Assembly (NCBI GenBank): GCA_910583815.1
Contig: CAJTZB010000137.1
Coordinates: 1-6,666, forward strand
Origin: an uncultured Lachnospiraceae bacterium
GTDB lineage: Bacteria > Bacillota > Clostridia > Lachnospirales > Lachnospiraceae
Direction: 5' to 3'
Length of the DNA: 6,666 nt
A program made the translations under genes and the position numbers. The notes below the pieces were generated by a model, which saw nothing but the letters and a program-made list of their open reading frames with translations, was not told the origin of the DNA and did not search any database. Of this stretch, positions 1-5,428 are shown in pieces. Within the stretch, counting starts at the first letter, position 1, and every line of letters begins with the position of its first letter.

Positions 1-59
1 AAGAGACTGCAAATCAAGCTCAAGGAGAGTGCGCCGGAAAGATTGCTACGGAACTCTAA
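1..59 (+). CDS. C-terminal tail of an unidentified upstream gene (partial)
   Basis: Reading from base 3, the sequence gives 18 open codons ending at a TAA at 57-59, with a C-terminus ...AGKIATEL. The codons are rich in G at the first position, as expected for real coding DNA, and the stop falls directly before the AGGAGG that serves the next gene, a usual operon arrangement. The piece is too short to assign to any family. Another frame, starting at base 1, is also open until position 84 and would overlap the next gene; it cannot be excluded. That something coding enters from the left is likely, but the frame is uncertain. Confidence 0.35.
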   Translation, partial: ETANQAQGECAGKIATEL

Positions 60-73
60 TAGGAGGATTTGGA

Positions 74-1687
74 ATGGAGGATAAGGAAAAAGGCAGCATA
101 GAATTTGACCCTACGGAGAGCGAGGAGTTTTATAAAAATCTGGAATTAGCAATTCATTCTGGAGAAGAATCAGAAGAAGAAAAATGGGAGCCTGATATGC
201 AGGAATCCTGGATTGCCATTTCCGAAGAAGGGCCTAATGACGCAGAAAAAACTGAGACTTCGTCCGAGGGGACAGCCCAGCCTGCAGAGACCTCCGAAAA
301 TTTAGAAAGAGAAGGGAGCTTCGTAGGGGAAAGTGAAGAACTGCCAAAGAAAGAAGAGGCTCTGACAGCAGAGGATGCATTGTCAGAAGAAGAGCTTCCG
401 GAATTAGACCTTGCGGATTCTTTGTTTCGGGTAGAGGAAGATGAGGAGTCCTTTCAAGAGAAAGAGCCTGCGGATGATGTGCTGCTTGGCATCAATGCAG
501 CGCTTGCAGAGCAGATGGAGCATGAATTTGGCGCAGATCTTTATGAAGAGGAGAAAAAACCGGGGAAAATCAGGGCTTTTCTGGCAGGGATTCCGACATG
601 GACAAAAGTGCTTGTCATAGTGTTAGCAACACTGATTTTAGGCTGCACCATATTGTTTGGCACGGTTTCCGGAAGAGGCTTATTATATCGGCTTGTAACG
701 GAAATATTATTCAGCAAGATAAATACTGTGGATCCGGATGACCCCGAGCAGAACTTTATAGATTTGACGATAACGCCGTTTCCGGATGAGGATGATGACA
801 ATCATGGAAACGTCACAATAACCCCAGACCCTGAGGCAACACCTGTTCCGACGCTTCCGATTCCGACCGGTGAAGTAGTGGAAGATGATACGGTTATCAA
901 TATCCTGCTGCTTGGAGAGGAAAACACATATAATGCAAAGCGCGGAAGGACCGATGCAATTTTGGTTGCTTCTATTGACAAAGACGGAGGGCCATTGAAA
1001 CTGGTTTCGTTTATGCGTGATTTGTATGTCAGCATTCCAATCAGTGATACAGAGAGCATTGACGACAGACTGAATTCTGCATATACTTATGGTGGGCCGA
1101 ATCTGTTGATCAAGACAATTGAGCGCAACTTTAAAATAGACATTCATGGATATGTGCTTGTTGAGTTTGAGGGCTTTGAAGACATTATAGACCAGCTTGG
1201 TGGACTTCAGATTTCTCTGACAGCAGAAGAGTCAGAGTATTTAAACACGACAAAGTATATTTCCAAGCCAGAAGAGCGAAATACAAAGCCTGGGCTGCAG
1301 ACGCTGACCGGAAGTCAGGTCCTTGGGTTCTGCCGTGTCCGCAAAGTACCATCTGCCAATGGAAAGGTATTTGATTATGGAAGAACATACCGCCATCGTA
1401 TGGTGCTTCAGGCGATTTTCAACAAGTATAAAGAAAAGAATCTGGCAGAACTGCTTTCAGTCATGAACAAATGCTTTAATTATGTAACGGCATCTTCTGA
1501 CTTAAAGGAAATCGCAGCAGAATGCCTGCAGCTCGTGATTGAAAACAGAATGTTTGAACTTGATACAATGCAGATGCCACCATCCAAACATTTTGATGAA
1601 GTAGTAATCAAGGGAATGTATGTGCTGACTTATTTCCCGGACAGCATCGAGATTTTACATGAATTTATTTACAACAACGAGGAATAG
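74..1687 (+). CDS. LCP (LytR-CpsA-Psr) family cell-wall polymer ligase, membrane anchored, with acidic cytoplasmic tail
   Basis: LCP proteins transfer undecaprenyl-linked glycopolymers (teichoic acid, capsule or other secondary wall polymers) to peptidoglycan on the outer face of the membrane. The product is 537 aa from ATG 74, chosen because AGGAGG lies at 61-66, 7 nt upstream. Residues 1 to about 160 are a cytoplasmic, low-complexity region in which about one residue in three is Asp or Glu. A single TM segment follows at about 179-197, then a Thr/Pro/Asp-rich linker (about 230-270) with TITP at 232-235 and again at 248-251. The LCP domain starts about residue 274 (VINILLLG). Its signature residues are visible: R292 and D294 in GRTD, R315-D316 in FMRD, R421 and R423 in CRVRK, and D434, R437 and R440 in DYGRTYRHR, where the family usually has RQ rather than RH. 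No separate LytR_C domain is seen. The protein is type II (N-in). The specific polymer is unknown. A strong terminator follows. Family assignment is sure; the physiological substrate is not. Confidence 0.93.
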   Translation: MEDKEKGSIEFDPTESEEFYKNLELAIHSGEESEEEKWEPDMQESWIAISEEGPNDAEKTETSSEGTAQPAETSENLEREGSFVGESEELPKKEEALTAEDALSEEELPELDLADSLFRVEEDEESFQEKEPADDVLLGINAALAEQMEHEFGADLYEEEKKPGKIRAFLAGIPTWTKVLVIVLATLILGCTILFGTVSGRGLLYRLVTEILFSKINTVDPDDPEQNFIDLTITPFPDEDDDNHGNVTITPDPEATPVPTLPIPTGEVVEDDTVINILLLGEENTYNAKRGRTDAILVASIDKDGGPLKLVSFMRDLYVSIPISDTESIDDRLNSAYTYGGPNLLIKTIERNFKIDIHGYVLVEFEGFEDIIDQLGGLQISLTAEESEYLNTTKYISKPEERNTKPGLQTLTGSQVLGFCRVRKVPSANGKVFDYGRTYRHRMVLQAIFNKYKEKNLAELLSVMNKCFNYVTASSDLKEIAAECLQLVIENRMFELDTMQMPPSKHFDEVVIKGMYVLTYFPDSIEILHEFIYNNEE

Positions 1688-1690
1688 TCG

Positions 1691-1721
1691 AAGAAGCGGC
1701 AAAATATTGCCGCTTCTTTTT
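1691..1721 (+). terminator. Intrinsic terminator of the LCP gene
   Basis: A perfect 12-bp stem (1691-1702 with 1707-1718, GC-rich in its middle) closes a 4-nt AATA loop and runs into a T-rich tract ending at 1721. It begins 3 nt after the LCP stop codon. On the opposite strand there is no comparable T run, so it is probably one-directional. Confidence 0.9.
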
Positions 1722-1765
1722 GCCCTATAGGAAATGGGAGGGCTATTTATCTTTTGGCAAAAATG

Positions 1766-1774
1766 TGGTAGAAT
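1766..1774 (+). promoter_or_regulatory. Candidate extended -10 promoter for the relQ-led operon
   Basis: TGG followed by TAGAAT fits an extended -10 element (TGn plus a TATAAT-like hexamer, -10 at 1769-1774). It lies after the LCP terminator and before the relQ leader. The -35 position at 17-nt spacing (1746-1751, TTTATC) is a poor match to TTGACA, which extended -10 promoters tolerate. A TTGGCA at 1754-1759 is too close to act as the -35 of this hexamer. Transcription would start near 1780-1783, placing the following hairpin almost at the mRNA 5' end. The start site is inferred, not seen. Confidence 0.5.
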
Positions 1775-1788
1775 AAATAGGAATGGGG

Positions 1789-1821
1789 CCAAATTGAAAA
1801 ACCTTTGATTTTTCAATTTGG
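1789..1821 (+). promoter_or_regulatory. Leader stem-loop I, near the predicted 5' end of the relQ mRNA
   Basis: This is a perfect 13-bp inverted repeat: 1789-1801 pairs with 1809-1821 around a 7-nt loop (CCTTTGA). It is A/T-rich except for its two closing G-C pairs. It is not followed by a T tract (GGATGG comes next), so it does not look like a terminator. Its place just downstream of the predicted transcription start suggests a 5'-end mRNA stabiliser or a protein or RNA binding site. The function is inferred. Confidence 0.6.
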
Positions 1822-1829
1822 GATGGAAA

Positions 1830-1844
1830 GCCGCCTGCGGCGGC
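1830..1844 (+). promoter_or_regulatory. Leader stem-loop II abutting the relQ ribosome site
   Basis: GCCGCC (1830-1835) pairs with GGCGGC (1839-1844) across a TGC loop, giving a short stem made only of G-C pairs. It ends 2 nt before the GGAGG Shine-Dalgarno at 1847-1851, which serves ATG 1859 with 7-nt spacing. A stable stem so close to the ribosome site could tune or gate translation of the alarmone synthetase. Pairing is seen directly; regulation is inferred. Confidence 0.5.
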
Positions 1845-1858
1845 ATGGAGGTTACAAT

Positions 1859-2662
1859 ATGGAAATACAGCTTTGGAGAGAGATTTTAGAGCCATATACT
1901 CTTGCGGTAGATGAGCTTGTTGTAAAATTCAATCATTTAATCGAGGCAAACCGCAGAGTGGGGACTTATGCTCCAATTGAGCAGGTAATGGGAAGGGTAA
2001 AAACAATCTCCAGCATTTTGGAAAAATGCCAGAAAAAAGGCATTAGCATGAAAGAAATAGAGGATAAAATAGAAGATATTGCGGGTATTCGTATCGTCTG
2101 CCAGTTTATAGAGGATATTTACCATGTGGTAAATCTTATCAGAAACCGGCAGGATATGAAGGTAAAGAGCGAGAAAGACTATATTAAAAGCATTAAGGAG
2201 AGTGGCTACCGCAGTTACCATATGGTAGTCTACTATACCGTGGAATCGCTTAAGGGGCCAAAAGAGCTGCTGGTAGAAATACAGATTCGTACACTTGCGA
2301 TGAATTTTTGGGCAACGATTGAACATTCCCTACAATATAAGTACAAAAGAAATATGCCGGAGCGCCTTAGCGAACGTCTGCATAAAGCAGCAGATGCTAT
2401 CGTAGTTTTGGATGAAGAAATGGCGTCTGTACGGGATGAAATATTAGATGCACAGAATGCCTTTAATATAAAGGCCAATATGGTGGCAGACATACTGATA
2501 AATATTCAAAACCTGTATGGTGTTGCAAATAAACGAGAAGTCATGAAAATACAAGATGAGTTTTTTCGCATCTATAACCAAGGCGATTTAGACGAACTTT
2601 CTAAGTTTAATAGGGAGCTGGATGTCATTTCGGAAGGCTACCGCGCACAGAGTTTGGGATAA
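1859..2662 (+). CDS. relQ: RelQ-type small alarmone synthetase (GTP pyrophosphokinase), with C-terminal extension
   Basis: RelQ (SAS1, YjbM) transfers pyrophosphate from ATP to the 3'-OH of GDP or GTP, making (p)ppGpp in the cytosol. The product is 267 aa from ATG 1859. Only a synthetase domain is present; there is no HD hydrolase and no TGS or ACT domain. Visible motifs are GRVKT (45-49), DIAGIR with presumed Mg-binding D73, SGYRSYH (115-121), EIQIRT with E140, and NFWATIEH (149-156). These closely match B. subtilis YjbM as I remember it. Two oddities stand out. Positions 21, 25 and 42, which in YjbM are the Lys, Lys and Phe of the allosteric pppGpp pocket, are V, N and Q here. The protein also continues about 65 residues past the AQNAF at 198-202, where YjbM ends after about 10. 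Upstream in-frame TTG 1805 and ATG 1823 lack a good ribosome site. It is the first gene of the second transcription unit. Confidence 0.93.
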   Translation: MEIQLWREILEPYTLAVDELVVKFNHLIEANRRVGTYAPIEQVMGRVKTISSILEKCQKKGISMKEIEDKIEDIAGIRIVCQFIEDIYHVVNLIRNRQDMKVKSEKDYIKSIKESGYRSYHMVVYYTVESLKGPKELLVEIQIRTLAMNFWATIEHSLQYKYKRNMPERLSERLHKAADAIVVLDEEMASVRDEILDAQNAFNIKANMVADILINIQNLYGVANKREVMKIQDEFFRIYNQGDLDELSKFNRELDVISEGYRAQSLG

Positions 2663-2722
2663 CAGGCTAAAAATCCAGATATTTAGTCAGGATTTGTGTT
2701 GGCACAAAGCCTTTACGTTTTG

Positions 2723-2729
2723 AAAGGAG
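2723..2729 (+). promoter_or_regulatory. Shine-Dalgarno with unusual spacing to the methyltransferase start
   Basis: AAAGGAG is the only strong ribosome site in the 81-nt gap after relQ. It lies 14 nt before ATG 2744, more than the usual 5-9, but 5 nt before an in-frame CTG at 2735 and only 2 nt before an in-frame TTG at 2732. Either a non-ATG start adds three residues, or initiation tolerates the long spacing. Confidence 0.5.
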
Positions 2730-2743
2730 CATTGCTGCGAAAG

Positions 2744-4129
2744 ATGAAAATAGAGTTGCCGGAAAAATTTGAAAACAGAATGAGGAAACTGCTGGGAGAA
2801 GAGTTTCAGGCATTTCTTCAGGGATTTGAAGAAGAGCGTCATGGGGGTGTCCGTTTCAATTCCCTAAAGCTTTCCAAAGAAAAATGGGAGGAAATAGCTC
2901 CCTTTGCTATTCAGGGGATTCCTTGGATTCCCAATGGATATTATTATCAGTTAGCGGACCAGCCGGCAAAGCATCCGTATTACTTTGCCGGTTTATATTA
3001 TATTCAGGAACCAAGCGCCATGACTCCGGCAGCAATGCTGCCGGTAAGTCCGGGAGACAGGGTGCTTGATGTCTGTGCGGCGCCTGGAGGAAAAAGCACG
3101 GAGCTTGCAGCGAAGCTTCAGGGCGAGGGCGTTCTTGTGGCAAATGACATCAGCAGTTCCAGAGCAAAAGCCCTGCTAAAGAATCTGGAGCTGTTTGGAG
3201 TAAAGAATGCGGTTGTGCTCAGTGAGGCACCTGGAAAGCTGACCGAGCGTTTCTTCCAATATTTTGATAAAATCCTGGTGGATGCGCCCTGCTCCGGCGA
3301 AGGTATGTTCCGGAAAAGCCCTGCGATTATGAAAAACTGGGAGCAATATGGTGTGGAGTATTACCACAAGCTTCAGCTTGAGATTTTAGATGCAGTGATT
3401 CCGATGCTAAAACCAGGTGGTCTTTTGCTTTACTCTACCTGTACTTTTTCTCCGGAAGAGGACGAAGGAAGTTTACAGTATGTTTTGGAACATTACAAAG
3501 AGATGCATGTGGTGTCATCAGGAATTTCTTATGAAGGTTTTTCTGCTGCCAGGCCGGACTGGATTCCGGATGGCAAGGAAGAAATAAAGAATGCCATCCG
3601 CCTTTGGCCTCATAAACTGCAGGGGGAAGGGCATTTTGTCTCGTTGCTGCAAAAAGATGGAACAGGGAGCACAGAAGATTTTGACGGCATCAGAACACAG
3701 TCTTTGCCGCAATTGCGGCTGACAAAAGAGGCAGAGGAGTTTTTAGGACGGCTTTCATTGCCGCTTCCAAAAGAACGTTTGGTGGTACGAGAAGAGCGCG
3801 TATATCTTTCGCCGGAAGGCATTCCGGATCTGCAGGGACTCCGGGTAATGCGTTCAGGGCTTTTGCTTGGAGAAATGAAGAAAAACCGTTTTGAGCCAAG
3901 TCAGGCGCTTGCCTGTGCACTGAAAGCAGAGGAATATGATGCAGTTTGCCGGCTGGAAGCTACAGATGAAGATGTGATCCGCTACTTAAAATGTGAAACA
4001 CCTGCTGCCAGGACAGAACTGCCGGACGGTTTTGTACTTGTCTGTGCCGGTGATTATCCGCTTGGCTGGGCAAAGGCACAAAACGGCGTGCTGAAAAATA
4101 AATACCTTCCCGGCTGGAGACTGATGTAG
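2744..4129 (+). CDS. rsmF: RsmF-like RsmB/NOP family 16S rRNA m5C methyltransferase
   Basis: This is a SAM-dependent RNA cytosine-C5 methyltransferase of the NOL1/NOP2/Sun family. RsmF homologues modify 16S rRNA near C1407 (E. coli), and also C1400 and C1404 in Thermus. The product is 461 aa from ATG 2744, near the E. coli RsmF length of about 479. It opens with the typical LPEKFENRM start. SAM motif I is DVCAAPGGK (109-117). Motif IV is VDAPCSGEG with D180 and C183, the Cys that releases product. Motif VI is STCTFSPEED with C233, the catalytic nucleophile. The C-terminal part, from about residue 350, includes LLLGEMKKNRFEPSQAL and an end of the type GYPLGWAK...KNKYLPGWRLM (here DYPLGWAK), matching the extra C-terminal RNA-binding domains of RsmF rather than RsmB. 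The start is slightly uncertain (CTG 2735 or TTG 2732 are alternatives). The exact rRNA position cannot be read from sequence. Confidence 0.9.
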   Translation: MKIELPEKFENRMRKLLGEEFQAFLQGFEEERHGGVRFNSLKLSKEKWEEIAPFAIQGIPWIPNGYYYQLADQPAKHPYYFAGLYYIQEPSAMTPAAMLPVSPGDRVLDVCAAPGGKSTELAAKLQGEGVLVANDISSSRAKALLKNLELFGVKNAVVLSEAPGKLTERFFQYFDKILVDAPCSGEGMFRKSPAIMKNWEQYGVEYYHKLQLEILDAVIPMLKPGGLLLYSTCTFSPEEDEGSLQYVLEHYKEMHVVSSGISYEGFSAARPDWIPDGKEEIKNAIRLWPHKLQGEGHFVSLLQKDGTGSTEDFDGIRTQSLPQLRLTKEAEEFLGRLSLPLPKERLVVREERVYLSPEGIPDLQGLRVMRSGLLLGEMKKNRFEPSQALACALKAEEYDAVCRLEATDEDVIRYLKCETPAARTELPDGFVLVCAGDYPLGWAKAQNGVLKNKYLPGWRLM

Positions 4130-4162
4130 CGGAAACAAAAAAGAAAGTGTTGAGGAAAAACT

Positions 4163-4807
4163 ATGTGGAAAGAGAAAAAAGCAGTTATTTTTGATTTAGA
4201 CGGAACCGTTGTGGATTCCATGTGGATGTGGAAAAGCATAGATATGGAATACCTTGGAGGCTTTGGAATTGATTTGCCGCAGGATTTGCATAAAAGTATT
4301 TCAGGAAAGAGCTTTTCAGAGACGGCAGCCTATTTTAAAGAAACATTTGATCTTCCTGACAGTGTAGAGGAGATCAAAAATGCATGGAATACGATGGCAA
4401 TGCATAAATATACGCACGAAGTACCATTAAAAACAGGAATGCTGGAATTTTTAAAGCAGCTCAAAAAGAATGGCATCCGAACCGGAATTGCAACAAGCAA
4501 TTCATTGGAGCTTGTAGGAGCAGTGTTAAAAAGCCTTTCTGTGGAAGAGTATTTTGATGAAGTGCATACGGCATGTGAAGTGGCAAAAGGGAAGCCGGCA
4601 CCGGATATTTATCTGCTTGTGGCAGAACGCCTTGGTGTGAAACCGGAAGACTGCCTTGTATTTGAGGATATTTCAGAAGGGATTCTGGCAGGAAAGGCTG
4701 CAGGGATGGAAGTCTGTGCCATTGAGGATGAATTTTCGGCAAAGGATCGAGAAGAAAAACAGCGGTTGGCAGATTACTATATTGTGGATTATACCGAGCT
4801 GCTTTGA
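4163..4807 (+). CDS. HAD-superfamily hydrolase, beta-phosphoglucomutase-like (subfamily IA)
   Basis: This is a 214-aa cytosolic phosphatase or phosphomutase of the haloacid dehalogenase fold. Motif I is DLDGT with nucleophile D11 and acid/base D13. Motif II is GIATSNS with T111/S112. Motif III is the Lys of GKPAPDIY (K144). Motif IV is FEDISEG with E168-D169 for Mg. The stretch between motifs I and II (about residues 15-90) is a helical C1 cap, as in beta-phosphoglucomutase and related sugar-phosphate phosphatases. The start at ATG 4163 has GAGG at 4152-4155 with 7-nt spacing. It lies 33 nt after the methyltransferase gene and 27 nt before the next gene, so it is probably co-transcribed with both. 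HAD substrates cannot be predicted from these motifs alone, so no gene name is given. All catalytic motifs are intact. Confidence 0.9.
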   Translation: MWKEKKAVIFDLDGTVVDSMWMWKSIDMEYLGGFGIDLPQDLHKSISGKSFSETAAYFKETFDLPDSVEEIKNAWNTMAMHKYTHEVPLKTGMLEFLKQLKKNGIRTGIATSNSLELVGAVLKSLSVEEYFDEVHTACEVAKGKPAPDIYLLVAERLGVKPEDCLVFEDISEGILAGKAAGMEVCAIEDEFSAKDREEKQRLADYYIVDYTELL

Positions 4808-4834
4808 TATAAGCTTTCCGGAATGGAGGTTGGG

Positions 4835-5413
4835 ATGAAACAGGAACGTGGAGAGTACGGATATTTGAACTGGAGAAAAAAGCGTGCATTGTTCCATACG
4901 CTTTTGATGGTTGGCATTGGCGTGGCGGTGTTTCTTATAGGGCTGTTTTTAAATAAGATGGAGGTGTCCAATGTTTTTACGATTGCTGCAGTGCTGATGG
5001 TGCTGCCTGCTGCAAAGTCCCTCGTCGCAGTTATTGTGCTTTTTCCGTATAAGGAAACAAACAAAGAAGCAAAGGAGCGTCTGGATTCCTATGCAAAGGA
5101 TGGTGACACGCTTTTTTATGATGTCGTGTTCACTTCCTCTGAAAAGGTCATGCATTTAAACCAAATTTATGTCACAGACCATCAGCTGATTGGAATTTCG
5201 TTGCGCAAGAAAGATAATCTCAAAGCAGCAAAAGAGTACTTGGAAAAGGAACTTGGCATCAGGAAGCTTTCTTATGTGGTATTTCTTACAGACGAGGAGA
5301 GTGCGTTAAAAAAACGTATGGCACTGCGAAAGCAGGAATCTGCAGAAACAGAGCAAAAAGAGAGTAAGGAAAAACAAGAAGTACTTGAGATGCTTCGGAC
5401 GTTTACAATATAG
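4835..5413 (+). CDS. Two-TM membrane protein of unknown function
   Basis: I do not recognise a family. The 192-aa product starts at ATG 4835, chosen because GGAGG at 4825-4829 is 5 nt upstream; the in-frame ATG at 4823 overlaps that ribosome site. A basic N-terminus (WRKKR at 13-17) precedes two hydrophobic segments, about 18-39 and 46-70, joined by a short loop. By the positive-inside rule both ends should be cytoplasmic. The remaining 120 residues are soluble, with alternating hydrophobic strand-like stretches (DTLFYDVVF, QIYVTDHQLIGISL, KLSYVVFL) and a helix-rich, highly charged Lys/Glu tail from about 150 to 185. No catalytic motif, metal site or signal peptide is visible. It ends 15 nt before the pseudouridine synthase gene. 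Operon position suggests co-expression with RNA-modifying enzymes but gives no function. Confidence 0.85.
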   Translation: MKQERGEYGYLNWRKKRALFHTLLMVGIGVAVFLIGLFLNKMEVSNVFTIAAVLMVLPAAKSLVAVIVLFPYKETNKEAKERLDSYAKDGDTLFYDVVFTSSEKVMHLNQIYVTDHQLIGISLRKKDNLKAAKEYLEKELGIRKLSYVVFLTDEESALKKRMALRKQESAETEQKESKEKQEVLEMLRTFTI

Positions 5414-5428
5414 AATAGGTATGGAATT

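Noticed and set aside
29..73. In-frame GTG 29 as an earlier start for the LCP gene
   Set aside because: The added 15 residues (Arg/Cys/Gly-rich) are unlike the acidic tail. AGGAGG at 61-66 is placed exactly for ATG 74, and a likely upstream gene ends at 59.
1789..1821. Leader stem-loop I as a terminator or attenuator
   Set aside because: No T tract follows on either strand, and I see no alternative pairing that would form one.
1805..1858. N-terminal extension of RelQ from TTG 1805 or ATG 1823
   Set aside because: It would translate through the hairpins and lacks a proper ribosome site. ATG 1859 has GGAGG at 7 nt and gives an N-terminus that aligns without gaps to known RelQ.
2663..2743. Weak inverted repeat AAATCC/GGATTT (2671-2676 with 2690-2695) as a terminator or separate promoter region
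   Set aside because: The 6-bp A/T-rich stem with a 13-nt loop is too weak, no T tract follows, and no convincing -35/-10 pair was found.
4820..4831. Repeated GGAATGGAGG/ATGGAGGTT strings near 71, 1845 and 4820
   Set aside because: These are Shine-Dalgarno sequences with similar flanks, expected to recur by function, not a dispersed repeat.
4461..4889. Longest complementary-strand open frames (also 707-1147, 1937-2326)
   Set aside because: All lie opposite genes with clear family motifs, lack good ribosome sites, and translate to compositions rich in Cys/His/Pro/Ser typical of shadow frames.
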